Assembly (NCBI GenBank): GCA_040768585.1
Contig: JAXGMQ010000001.1
Location: 496,001-560,000, forward strand
Reading direction: 5' to 3'
Length of the DNA: 64,000 bases
Origin: JAXGMQ01 sp040768585
Lineage (GTDB): Bacteria; Caldisericota; Caldisericia; JAAYUI01
Shown piece after piece: positions 26,258-35,010 of the stretch. The position numbers were made by a program, and so were the translations under genes. The notes beneath the pieces were generated by a model that saw only the letters and a list, made by a program, of their open reading frames with translations, was not told where the DNA came from and ran no database searches. Positions within the stretch are counted from its first letter, which is position 1. Every line of letters starts with the position of its first letter.

Positions 26258-26758
26258 GTGGATATCAAAGAACTGACAATAGTGTCCGGGGGACAAACTG
26301 GCGTTGACAGAGCAGCACTCGACTGCGCAATCGAGCTTGGGATTAAACACGGGGGGTACTGCCCGTTTGGAAGGTTGTGTGAGGATGGGGAGATTTCAGA
26401 GAAATACAACCTGACGGAGCTTAAAACATCAGACTATGCAAAACGGACAATCATGAATGTGTCGGAGTCTTGCGCCACACTCATCCTTGTTGCTGATGAG
26501 TTGACAGGTGGAACGAGACTGACACTGGAAACAGCAGCAAGGATGGGAAGACCGGTGCTGCTTGTTAAACTCCCAAAAAGATCTGCTCCAAAGACGGTTG
26601 AGAGGGTGTGCGGCTGGATAGAGAAGAACAATCCAAAGAGGCTCAATGTCGCCGGGCCAAGAGCGTCAAGCAACCCGGAAATCTACAATTTGGCTAAAAC
26701 TTTTCTTTTTAAAGTTTTAGAAACACTTTCAAATGATAATGGTCAACAACTGTTCTAG
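26258..26758 (+). CDS. SLOG-fold protein of the putative molybdenum carrier family
   Basis: A 166-aa cytosolic protein. The opening TIVSGGQTGVDRAALD is the signature of the putative molybdenum carrier family (PF12694 as I recall it), related to SLOG/LOG nucleotide- or cofactor-binding folds. G-G-Y-C-P-F-G-R, a L-I-L-V-A-D-E-L-T-G-G-T segment (about residues 73-86) and R-P-V-L-L-V support the Rossmann-like core. What it binds is unproven; molybdenum cofactor was suggested for one family member. It starts at GTG 26258, because the frame has no earlier supported start and the -10 lies seven bases upstream. It is divergent from the alcohol dehydrogenase. Confidence 0.75.
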   Translation: MDIKELTIVSGGQTGVDRAALDCAIELGIKHGGYCPFGRLCEDGEISEKYNLTELKTSDYAKRTIMNVSESCATLILVADELTGGTRLTLETAARMGRPVLLVKLPKRSAPKTVERVCGWIEKNNPKRLNVAGPRASSNPEIYNLAKTFLFKVLETLSNDNGQQLF

Positions 26759-26800
26759 CTTAAAGAAATTTTCCAAATACCATTGTCGAAATGTTTTCTG

Positions 26801-26829
26801 TTGCGAACGAATGCCGTTCTCCCTAAAAT
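26801..26829 (+). promoter_or_regulatory. Leaderless-type promoter, GTG start
   Basis: TTGCGA (26801-26806), 17 bp, TAAAAT (26824-26829), six bases before the GTG at 26836; no SD. Confidence 0.6.
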
Positions 26830-26835
26830 GTTGAT

Positions 26836-29800
26836 GTGAAAAGAACAAAAAAAATCTTTGCAATTCTTGTGGTCATTGTGCTTTTATCACTTGTTCCATC
26901 AACTGCTTTGGTAATGGGTGTTAGCGCCAAAGTCAAAAGACTCACAGCCTGGGGTATGGAAAAGGTCGCAGCAACGGCAACAGCTGACCTTCGAAATCTC
27001 GTGGTTCAAGGTTCATCCAGTGAACTGGTTGCGCTTCAAGTAAATCCATCGACTCTCCAGGTCACAAAATTTACAACTATCTACAAACCAGGTTCACTCA
27101 AAGGGCCATCCTCTGCCGCTGGTACAATAACTCTCAAATCCGAACCAAGACTCCCAGAATATGGCGACTGGGTGAGTGTGGTAGCCTCATCGGGAGGTAA
27201 GGATTATCTGCTCTCAATCCATGTAACAGGAGGCGGCACAAAGGTTGCCATCATCCCTGATACCACGTTTGATGGAGTGAATGTCAAATGGGATTTACTC
27301 TGGTTTGACCTCACATACACCGGAGATATGTTTCTGGGTGTTGCCAAAGGATCGGTTATAACTCCTGGCAAATCTGGGACTTGTCACGCTTTATTGACTC
27401 TTGGGACAGACGGCAAAGGACTACACTTCATTCACAAACCAAAGTGGACTGGGGAGAAATTTGAGTATTCCCCTTCAGGAGCGGGAGACCTCATCGCTCC
27501 GATAGGTATCACAAAACGCACAAAGAGGGTGTTTTTCAAAGCAAATGTTGGCGACACCGACAAGCACGGAATCTACAGCTGTAACTTCGATGGTTCGGTG
27601 TACAAGCTGATCAGCTCATATGACAGCAAGTTCACAAAGACTGTCTCTGGCAACACTTCATACTCATTGGATTATGTCACAGATGACGGCAAGTACATCG
27701 TCTTAAACGACACAGTTTATGAGACAAACGGCGCAACGGTGCTTGACGGCAGCACTGGAACCGAGATAGCCCAGCTGTCACACAAGTCAACTGGTGTTTC
27801 TGTGGATGGTCTCTACTCATTTTTCTCCAATGATGACGGATTTGGTTTTGAATTCACCATCGGCGGAGAGCCATTCATCCTTATCGAGAATGACGATGCA
27901 GACTTCCCTGCAACAACTGATTTAAACAACAGGAAAACAAACGCCACACCAGTGGGCACTGTGACAATCTCACCATTTGGATTCCTTGGTCTCTCCAACA
28001 CAAACATCACATCAACCGGGCAGGTGTATTTTGTGACAGTCACATCACCCCCCAAACCCCAAAAGTCACTGCTCATTGCAAACCCGTTGATTGTGGATTT
28101 TGGAATAATCGATGAAAATATCTACCAGACAATTGACATCGAGAATCAGTCTGGAGCGCGTATCTCTGGCACAGCAAAGATAAAAGAACGAGAGGGGCCA
28201 AATCCCTTCTGCTTTGCAGTTGATATAGATGAGACAAAATTCACAAACCTCACCGATGTCGAGGTTGGCACAAAGGTGGAGGGACTCGTAAAAAGCCTCA
28301 CCTACGAGGGAACGATTGAGCTCAAATCGACTGGTGGCAGCCTCGATATACCGGTAATTTTTACTCTCAATAATCCAAAAAGGCTTTTAGCTAGGCTTGG
28401 ACTGGGACGCAAAGAGGCATGGATTGGCACAAAAGAGATGACACTCCCAAACGAACCATTTTCAGAAAACGGTTCGAGTATGGTTCCGCTCAGGTTCATT
28501 ATAGACCTATTGCCATGTGACTTCGAGTGGGATGCTGAGAGTTACACGGCAAAGATAGTTTATCAGGACACATCCTTTGAAATCGCAATCGGTGAACCAG
28601 AGTGTGTAATAAACGGAGTATCAAAAAGTATCACTACTCCTGCTGTCATCAGAAACGGACAAACGTTCATACCCTTAAGACTCATCAGTGAGGCATTTGG
28701 CGCAAAGATTGACTGGTTTGGCGCATCTCGTTCAATATTACTCGACTTTCCAGAACCTGTTTGGGGCAGAGAAATACTTGTAATTGAGGGTATCCCAGAA
28801 AAAGCAAAGGTTTACATGAATTTTGAGGAGATAGGGGAAGCACCCCTCGAGGTAAGACACCTCAAGCCCGGCAAGTACTTTATCAAGGTTGAGATGGATG
28901 AACATGAGACCTTCGAGACGGTCGTCCAGATTCCACAGCAAGAGGGCAAAACATCAAGGGTACTGTACTTCCTTCAGAGGATTATACCAACAATCACAGT
29001 CCTAAACGTTGACAGCGAACCAAAAGGAGCACAAGTCTATGTTGATGGAGCACCTCTCTCCTCTACTCCCGCTCAACTCAACATAGAACCTGGTAAACAC
29101 AGGATTAGAGTGCTTTCATATGGATACCCAGATTTTGTGAAAGACTACGTTTGTCTTGCAGGGGAGAGTGTGGATGTTTTTGCCAATCTTGAGGAAAACA
29201 AGACAAAACTCTCAGAACTGGTTACACCATCATCTATCAGGGGTGAAATCAACCTAAACAACGCAACAAAAATCACAGAGGTGATAACAATCAAGAATGT
29301 GCTTGAGGTTGAACAGTCATTCGATGTTGTGTGCCCTGTTAGTCTACCCATTGGCTTCTCTCACATCAAAATTCTAACCCCAAAAGGTGGAGAGACCTCT
29401 ATCACGACACCGGTTATCGCCCCCGGCGAGAGCATCGACTATACCATTGAGGTGGCAGTGGACAAATGGATAGAACCTGGTGACTCGCTCTCAGAAATAA
29501 TTCAAATCACTTCAATAGACTACCCCAGTTGGACTTCTGACGTGGAAATTGACGTCGAGGCAACTGGCATTACATGCGACCAACTAGCCCTTTCGCTTGC
29601 AGGAAAAAGACAGATTGAGTTTGATGAGAATCTAACGGTTGATTTCAATATTGCAAACGCTTGCGATGTGAAAAGCTGTGTATTCAAGTTCACATACCAG
29701 CCAAGCAAACTTCAGCTACTCGATGTCAAAGTGGGCTCATTCTTTGACGGAAACACAAAGCGCATCTTCTCATGGCACGAGGACGAAGGAACAATCTCTG

Positions 29801-30030
29801 TCTTTGGGCCTGTGATTCTTGGACAATCTAAGGGGGTATTCGGAGACGGAAACCTCCTACAGCTTGTTTTCAAACCCAAGAAAGACGGAGACGCAATAAT
29901 CGACTGTGCCAAATCCAGGGTTTCAAACAGTCTTGGTGAGGATTTACAGCACAACACCGTGTCATCAATAATTGTTGAGATTCTGCCAGAGCCTGAACCA
30001 CCGGAAGATGGGGAAGAGAACCCATTCTAG
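26836..30030 (+). CDS. Exported multidomain protein: stalk, two PEGA and cohesin-like domains
   Basis: A 1064-aa secreted protein (signal peptide ending near residue 31, GVSA). Domains in order: a beta-rich N-terminal region (~35-400, possibly a propeller); an ASH-like domain (~412-510) opening with NPLIVDFGIIDE; a stalk pair (~530-645) with SSMVPLRFIIDLLPC and QTFIPLRLISEAFGA; two PEGA domains (~650-715 and ~720-790); an Ig/NEW-like domain (~800-910); and a cohesin-like domain (~915-1055) with D-E-N-L-T-V-D-F-N-I-A, F-K-F-T-Y-Q-P-S-K-L-Q and a late G-D-G-N-L-L-Q-L-V-F strand. Cohesins bind dockerins, and the giant protein upstream has dockerin-like loops. The partnership is inferred. The start codon is GTG. 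Confidence 0.8.
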   Translation: MKRTKKIFAILVVIVLLSLVPSTALVMGVSAKVKRLTAWGMEKVAATATADLRNLVVQGSSSELVALQVNPSTLQVTKFTTIYKPGSLKGPSSAAGTITLKSEPRLPEYGDWVSVVASSGGKDYLLSIHVTGGGTKVAIIPDTTFDGVNVKWDLLWFDLTYTGDMFLGVAKGSVITPGKSGTCHALLTLGTDGKGLHFIHKPKWTGEKFEYSPSGAGDLIAPIGITKRTKRVFFKANVGDTDKHGIYSCNFDGSVYKLISSYDSKFTKTVSGNTSYSLDYVTDDGKYIVLNDTVYETNGATVLDGSTGTEIAQLSHKSTGVSVDGLYSFFSNDDGFGFEFTIGGEPFILIENDDADFPATTDLNNRKTNATPVGTVTISPFGFLGLSNTNITSTGQVYFVTVTSPPKPQKSLLIANPLIVDFGIIDENIYQTIDIENQSGARISGTAKIKEREGPNPFCFAVDIDETKFTNLTDVEVGTKVEGLVKSLTYEGTIELKSTGGSLDIPVIFTLNNPKRLLARLGLGRKEAWIGTKEMTLPNEPFSENGSSMVPLRFIIDLLPCDFEWDAESYTAKIVYQDTSFEIAIGEPECVINGVSKSITTPAVIRNGQTFIPLRLISEAFGAKIDWFGASRSILLDFPEPVWGREILVIEGIPEKAKVYMNFEEIGEAPLEVRHLKPGKYFIKVEMDEHETFETVVQIPQQEGKTSRVLYFLQRIIPTITVLNVDSEPKGAQVYVDGAPLSSTPAQLNIEPGKHRIRVLSYGYPDFVKDYVCLAGESVDVFANLEENKTKLSELVTPSSIRGEINLNNATKITEVITIKNVLEVEQSFDVVCPVSLPIGFSHIKILTPKGGETSITTPVIAPGESIDYTIEVAVDKWIEPGDSLSEIIQITSIDYPSWTSDVEIDVEATGITCDQLALSLAGKRQIEFDENLTVDFNIANACDVKSCVFKFTYQPSKLQLLDVKVGSFFDGNTKRIFSWHEDEGTISVFGPVILGQSKGVFGDGNLLQLVFKPKKDGDAIIDCAKSRVSNSLGEDLQHNTVSSIIVEILPEPEPPEDGEENPF

Positions 30031-30629
30031 CTGTATTTACCAGGTAGATTTTGGAGTTCTGGCACGGTGGATCTGTCTCCGAACCGTGACTGGAACGGTG
30101 TCATTCGGGAATTGATTTTTAGAACTGATATGTTCCAGTATTTTAAGGACAAGACTCACGAACAGCAAATACCAAAGCATGACTAGAAACTTGACTTTGG
30201 CAGAAGAAGTGAACTGCTTCTAAAAAAGTCCCTCCATAAAACTTCGGCAGATTCAGAATCATCCACAGCAAGAAACTCAATGAATAAAATGAGAGAATTT
30301 CCAATTCTGGCTTATATTCTATGTCTTCTCTCTGCAGGTAAAGGAATTTCTTAGCACATATCCAAATTATCACATGAAAATGAGGAGTAAAAACCTCTAT
30401 CACTAGAGTGTACAAAGTATATCTCAAAAAGTTATTTCACACGAGCATGGCTTTGGGATTTCATAGAAATCAGGAAAACGGATGTGCTGTATCTGTGTTT
30501 CATGCCCCTTTGTGCTTTTTCATTTCTATGGGTCTGCAAGGAATAGGCAAGGTTTTGAGTTTTGTTGGTTGTCTTGTTTTCTTGAGGATTATTCATTGAA
30601 ATAGAACTACTTGTTGTGAATAGGGAGGC

Positions 30630-30870
30630 ACAAATAATCGCAGTTTCTACGAAACATGTGAATCACAAGGGTGGTACCCTTTTAAGATGAACAAATTCGA
30701 AGATAAACAGACTAGATGAAACTCAATCCAAGGCGAAGGATGAGGAGGGACAATAATTTGAAGCACTTGTGATGAAGTAACACATATTAGAACCAAAAAA
30801 ATGGTGAAAGCAAAAAATAAACAGAAAAACTGGGTCGACTCTTCGGTTATACGCCTTTTTAAAATATGAA
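30630..30870 (+). pseudogene. Decayed coding remnant, copy A
   Basis: One frame reads as protein-like sequence (ESQGWYPFKMNKFEDKQTR and onward) but is broken by three TGA codons. Bases 30693-30780 align without gaps to 51970-52057; by hand count 56 of 88 positions are identical, and in the same frame F-x-D-K, I/V-Q and S-T are kept. It is probably a fragment of a lost repeated gene such as a transposase, but the family is not recognised. Confidence 0.35.
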
Positions 30871-30876
30871 TTGAAC

Positions 30877-30904
30877 TTGTCAATTGGAATATGCCAACTA
30901 GAAT
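30877..30904 (+). promoter_or_regulatory. Leaderless-type promoter of the PQQ-like lipoprotein
   Basis: TTGTCA (30877-30882), 16 bp, TAGAAT (30899-30904), seven bases before the ATG at 30912. The in-frame ATG at 30891 lies inside this promoter and is therefore unlikely to be the start. Confidence 0.6.
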
Positions 30905-30911
30905 GGCATAC

Positions 30912-33572
30912 ATGAAACGAGTTAGAAATGTTCTCCTGTTTATCGTCGTTGTATGCCTTGTTGCGTTGCCAAACCTTTTGTTTGTAGGTTGCAGCAGTGA
31001 CTCGGGTAAATCAAATCTTCCAGAATATATTCAGGAATGGCGGTTAGGCGGAGCACTGATTGCAGGGGAGGAAGGGCAACTATTCGCCAAGTACTCAGTT
31101 GACAACAGTAGAACAGAAGAGCCATTTAAAGGAAAGATTGAGGTAGAACCCGATGGTCTTGAAATCAAAATAGACACACTCGAGACTGTTCAAGAAAACT
31201 ACATCAACTTCTATGTATCCCCGAAAGAAACACAAACTGGGAAATACAAATATAGAATAACAATCTTCTCGTTGAATGAGCTGTATGAGGTTGATGGAGA
31301 GATAGCTATCGGCGAGCCTTTCGAGGGAAAAGATAAGCTTCAAGGAGGCGCAAACCGTTCGAGGTCATTGAGAGAGGCAGAAACCAAGGATTTCATACTG
31401 CTTCGCACCACAAGTCTAGGAAAACAATCAATCTCTAATGTCGCACCGTTCCAGGGCAATATTGTTGTCGGCACATCAGTCGGAAGCCTGTATTTCATCT
31501 CAAACACGGGCGAGATTCAGGGAGAGAGTCAAACCTCGGATAATGCAATTGAGTTTGTCCAAACCACAGATGATATCATCATTGTGGCAACCGTTGATGG
31601 AGAGATTCTGACATTTGAACCAATCTCAGACGATGACACATTCAACTTAAAACAACTCTCGTCTACAAATATCGATTCAAGGCTATCTGGTCTTCCAACA
31701 CTTGTCGACGAGAAGTCGATGGTCGTTTGCACAGTTGACGGATACATGAGGATGCTCAGCCTGCCCAATCTCGATACGGCGTGGGAGCACAAAGCAATGG
31801 GCAGCTTCAATGGCGGTGCATGTGTACTCCAAATGAAGACTGGTGATGATACAAAAAGCGTTATTGTCGCATCCTCCGATGACAGAGCTGTGTACTACCT
31901 GGACGAGAATGGAATCCTTTTGGACAAAGAGCAAGGTAGGCAACTTGTAAGTTGCACCCCGGCGGCTAACAAAACCAAACTCACGCTGACAACAGTCAAC
32001 AACCAGGTGTATGCCAGAACGCTTCATGGGACGACTCTGTGGGGCAACCAAATGCATTATGAAGTAGTCTCAGGCCCAGCATTCAATGGGAAATTCGTTG
32101 CGGTATCGTCAGAGAAGATGACACAGATTTTTGACATAGACGATGGAATCGAGCAGGTCTCAATCAATCTCGATGACTCGGTTGCTGGTGAGTCGTTCTT
32201 CCTAGGAGATAACATCTGTGTGCCAACTGCAGATGGAGTCATAGCAATCTATGACGCATACACAGGAAATCTTCTTGACAAACTGCATTTTAATGGCGAG
32301 TTGAAATACACACCGCTTATTTTGGAGGGTGGCACTATTGTTGGAATCAACGATAATTCCCAGATTTTCTTCTGGGGCATCCCAACAAAGGTTGAAAACA
32401 TGGGGGAGCTCGACCCAGAGAGCATTGTTTACAACGGCGGAAGAGGTGGGCCAAAACACCCAAACTACATAGGTATTGACCTACCAATCCATCAGAGACG
32501 GTTGCTCACAATCCAGGGAAGGTTTGCTCCCGCTCTTGTCTCAAACAAATACCTTTTCCTCTACAACATCGACGAAGAGAGGTTCTCGTGCAGGCTCAGA
32601 GACGGTGGCGCTGAGGTTTGGGGGTTCAACGCAGAAGCTCCCTATAAAGATCAGTTTTTTGGCGCAGGTGTTGACCTGGGATTCCACAATTCTCCTCTCT
32701 ACTATACCCCAGAGGGCTTGATACTCTCGACGGTTGACGGGCTTGTGTTAGTCGATCCTTTAACTGGTAATCAGATAAAGCAAACCAAGATTACCGGCAT
32801 CTGCAATGCAGACAATGAGGTCATTATTGTTGCCAATCTGGAAAAACTGTACTGTCTTGAAAAAAATAACTTCCAGCCAATGTGGGAGATAGACGGCAGC
32901 TTCTATGCTGAATCAGTCTGTATTGACGGCAACACAGTCTATGCAGTTGATAGAAGAGAGGGGAATGCAAAGATTCATGTCATCGAGAAAATGACTGGCA
33001 AGATAACATTCACTGCTGAGGATGAAACACTGGCGTTTGCTTCAAAATTAGTAGTAACAGATAAGTATGTTGGTTTTGGCAGCTTTGGTGGTGTATGGCT
33101 TTTCCATAAAAATCCTCCATCAGCTGTTGGAGCAATCTACGGCACAAACAGGTCGGCAAACCTCATCGTCAAGGATAACGAAATAATCACAACCAATCAG
33201 ATAGGTGACATCACTAAACTTGATGTGGACTCCTTCAAGGAGACCCCCATTCAACCACCCTCATCACCAGATGCAGAAATAAACTGGATGTACTTTGATG
33301 GGAATGAGATAATGACAAGCAACGCTCTTGTCCAACTTGCCAAGTACCTACCAAAGGTACCTGAGGGACAGAAAGCAACGGAAGCGCAGAATCAAGAAGT
33401 AATTGATAACACTCATCTGATGATCCGAGATCCGGGTAATGGGAAACCTCTATTCACCGAACTCATCGACTCAAGCGGAGCATCTGAGTTCTCTCTGACA
33501 ATAGGAGCCGACGTGGTTGCTGTCTGCGTGCACAACGGTCTGGAACCAAAACTTATACTATTCGGAAAGTGA
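30912..33572 (+). CDS. PQQ-like beta-propeller lipoprotein
   Basis: An 886-aa lipoprotein (hydrophobic segment ending NLLFVGC). An N-terminal Ig-like region (~25-130) is followed by a long series of propeller blades (~165-860) with recurring G-S-L-Y-F-I-S, V-D-G-E-I-L-T-F and E-K-L-Y-C-L-E strands of PQQ/WD40-like type. It probably makes one or two seven- to eight-bladed propellers used as a scaffold or binding surface outside the membrane. Residues for PQQ cofactor binding are not evident. I set the start at the ATG at 30912, which gives a clean lipoprotein signal. Its end overlaps the convergent phosphoribosyltransferase gene by 15 bases. No terminator is seen. Confidence 0.82.
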   Translation: MKRVRNVLLFIVVVCLVALPNLLFVGCSSDSGKSNLPEYIQEWRLGGALIAGEEGQLFAKYSVDNSRTEEPFKGKIEVEPDGLEIKIDTLETVQENYINFYVSPKETQTGKYKYRITIFSLNELYEVDGEIAIGEPFEGKDKLQGGANRSRSLREAETKDFILLRTTSLGKQSISNVAPFQGNIVVGTSVGSLYFISNTGEIQGESQTSDNAIEFVQTTDDIIIVATVDGEILTFEPISDDDTFNLKQLSSTNIDSRLSGLPTLVDEKSMVVCTVDGYMRMLSLPNLDTAWEHKAMGSFNGGACVLQMKTGDDTKSVIVASSDDRAVYYLDENGILLDKEQGRQLVSCTPAANKTKLTLTTVNNQVYARTLHGTTLWGNQMHYEVVSGPAFNGKFVAVSSEKMTQIFDIDDGIEQVSINLDDSVAGESFFLGDNICVPTADGVIAIYDAYTGNLLDKLHFNGELKYTPLILEGGTIVGINDNSQIFFWGIPTKVENMGELDPESIVYNGGRGGPKHPNYIGIDLPIHQRRLLTIQGRFAPALVSNKYLFLYNIDEERFSCRLRDGGAEVWGFNAEAPYKDQFFGAGVDLGFHNSPLYYTPEGLILSTVDGLVLVDPLTGNQIKQTKITGICNADNEVIIVANLEKLYCLEKNNFQPMWEIDGSFYAESVCIDGNTVYAVDRREGNAKIHVIEKMTGKITFTAEDETLAFASKLVVTDKYVGFGSFGGVWLFHKNPPSAVGAIYGTNRSANLIVKDNEIITTNQIGDITKLDVDSFKETPIQPPSSPDAEINWMYFDGNEIMTSNALVQLAKYLPKVPEGQKATEAQNQEVIDNTHLMIRDPGNGKPLFTELIDSSGASEFSLTIGADVVAVCVHNGLEPKLILFGK

Positions 33573-34220
33573 TTGCATCAGCTTTCTGTTGTTTTTGATA
33601 GATTCCCTAACTTGCCTATCGCCGACCTGCTCAAACTCCCGATAGTAGTGTGAGACCGCGAACACTTTGATATCGGAGGAAACAAGCGAATCGAATCGGG
33701 TGGCGTTGTCACCAATCAGTTCTTTAGAGTGCGTATGGGCAATCGGGGTTGCAAGAAAGATTTCCTTTGCTCCTGCTCCCTTGAGCCATTTGATAGTCCC
33801 AAGTGCTGTCATCCCTGTTGCGATACCATCATCCACTACGAGCACGCTGCAGTCCTTTATATCAACCTTTGCGTCACCCTCAACAAGAGTGTTTTGGTAT
33901 CGTCTTTTCAACGAGGAGAGCCTCTGCCTGGCAATCTTCTGGACTTCCATATAGGACAGACCTATCTGTCTGTAGTGACCCTCATCGAGAAGCACCTCAC
34001 CACCAATCGTTATCACACCAAAAGCCTGCTCCTGGTTCCAAGGAACCGGGAGTTTTGAAACATACGCAACATCGAGTCTTTTTGAGAGAGCATTTGCGAT
34101 AACCTCGGCAACAACCACACCACCATTTGCAATCCCATAGACGACTGAGACATCCGTCCACGCATCACCAAACTGCTTAAACAACTTCTCGCCTGCTGCG
34201 GCTCTGTTTTCAAACTTCAA
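33558..34220 (-). CDS. Phosphoribosyltransferase-family protein (COG1926-like)
   Basis: A 220-aa cytosolic protein with a type I phosphoribosyltransferase fold. It has the PRPP-binding loop VLVVDDGIATGMTA (about residues 125-138), an upstream hood with V-Y-G-I-A-N-G-G-V-V-V-A, and a C-terminal A-V-S-H-Y-Y-R-E-F segment typical of the predicted phosphoribosyltransferases grouped in COG1926. The substrate is unknown. The start is TTG at 34220 with AAAGGG just upstream. It is the last gene of the nine-gene glycan operon, 22 bases after its neighbour, although its role in that pathway is not obvious. Confidence 0.8.
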   Translation of the reverse strand: MKFENRAAAGEKLFKQFGDAWTDVSVVYGIANGGVVVAEVIANALSKRLDVAYVSKLPVPWNQEQAFGVITIGGEVLLDEGHYRQIGLSYMEVQKIARQRLSSLKRRYQNTLVEGDAKVDIKDCSVLVVDDGIATGMTALGTIKWLKGAGAKEIFLATPIAHTHSKELIGDNATRFDSLVSSDIKVFAVSHYYREFEQVGDRQVRESIKNNRKLMQSLSE

Positions 34221-34242
34221 TGCGACACCCTTTCAAGCGCTT

Positions 34243-35010
34243 CTACCAGGGAAGCAGGAATATCCTTTTCTCAATTCGAGTTTGTTTGCCAAGTGAATCA
34301 GTCACCCAACAACGCATACTGTATTCGCCAGGTTTCTGGTACTTCCGTTGTAATTCTACCATGCCTTCGTATCGCATACCACCAGTGTTTGTCTGACCGC
34401 CATCACCCCAGACGACCTTATATTCATATGGTGGATAGCCCCCCTTGACATGCAGCTCAAAATCTATCTTGCCTTCACGCCTTGAGACCTCGATCATCTG
34501 CGCCTCAATGGAGGGATAATCGGTCGGAGCCCAAAGGAAAACGACTGAGGAGTTGCTGGAAGTACATCCAGTTTTTATATGAGTCGCAGAGCATCTGACG
34601 ACCATTGGATAACCAATACGGGTTTCCTTCGTCACAACCTTCACCTTCACAGCTGCCTTGAACCTGTCGTTTGGTTGGAGAACGGGGACATTGAAACGCA
34701 CACCGTTTCCATCAAACTCCACTGACGGTGTGACCGATACAATCTCAAGGTCAGCGCCAGAGGTAAAGACAAGCTGTGATTCTGGGAGTTCATATTCGGT
34801 GTTGTTCACATAGATTACAGGGAATGTGACAATCTGACCTTTGGATGCTGTGAAGCTGCTGGGATAGAGGAAAAGTCTCCCGCTTTCACAGTCCTTGGCG
34901 GAAACTCCCGTGAAGCCAGGTAAGAGCATAATAACAGCGAGTAAAAAAGTCATTGCCACTCGCACAATTGCTATCTTCGCCCCTCTGGTTCTAATCTCTG
35001 CTCCTTGCAT
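34243..35010 (-). CDS. Exported protein with PKD-like C-terminal domain
   Basis: A 255-aa secreted protein. A basic N-terminus and hydrophobic core are followed by signal cleavage after GVSA (about residue 38). Residues ~45-175 look like an Ig/CARDB-type beta sandwich and ~180-255 like a PKD domain (G-G-Y-P-P-Y-E-Y-x-V-x-W-G-D-G, then K-Y-x-x-P-G-E-Y). Function unknown; perhaps a carrier or binder of the glycan made by the operon. The frame is open to 35070, but the first codons overlap the glycosyltransferase gene; the ATG at 35010 gives a good signal peptide and a 20-base overlap. No SD is obvious, so the start is uncertain. Confidence 0.65.
   Translation of the reverse strand: MQGAEIRTRGAKIAIVRVAMTFLLAVIMLLPGFTGVSAKDCESGRLFLYPSSFTASKGQIVTFPVIYVNNTEYELPESQLVFTSGADLEIVSVTPSVEFDGNGVRFNVPVLQPNDRFKAAVKVKVVTKETRIGYPMVVRCSATHIKTGCTSSNSSVVFLWAPTDYPSIEAQMIEVSRREGKIDFELHVKGGYPPYEYKVVWGDGGQTNTGGMRYEGMVELQRKYQKPGEYSMRCWVTDSLGKQTRIEKRIFLLPW

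Larger units (their letters stand above)
30031..30911. other. Large intergenic gap with decayed sequence
   Basis: 881 bases with no credible intact gene. The short open frames on both strands have no family signature or SD. The right third (about 30630-30870) contains a once-coding block shared with the gap at 51.6-52.2 kb, and the last 35 bases hold the promoter of the next gene. No tRNA, terminator or CRISPR is seen. Confidence 0.6.

Noticed and set aside
26836..30030. True copper amine oxidase activity for the stalk-domain proteins
   Set aside because: Only the N-terminal stalk module is present. The catalytic Tyr/TPQ domain and copper His ligands are absent in all four proteins.
30693..30780. 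TGA recoded as a sense codon, because all three in-frame stops in copy A are TGA
   Set aside because: TGA is used as a normal stop by many intact genes here (for example at 637-639 and 1203-1205), so the TGAs mark decay.
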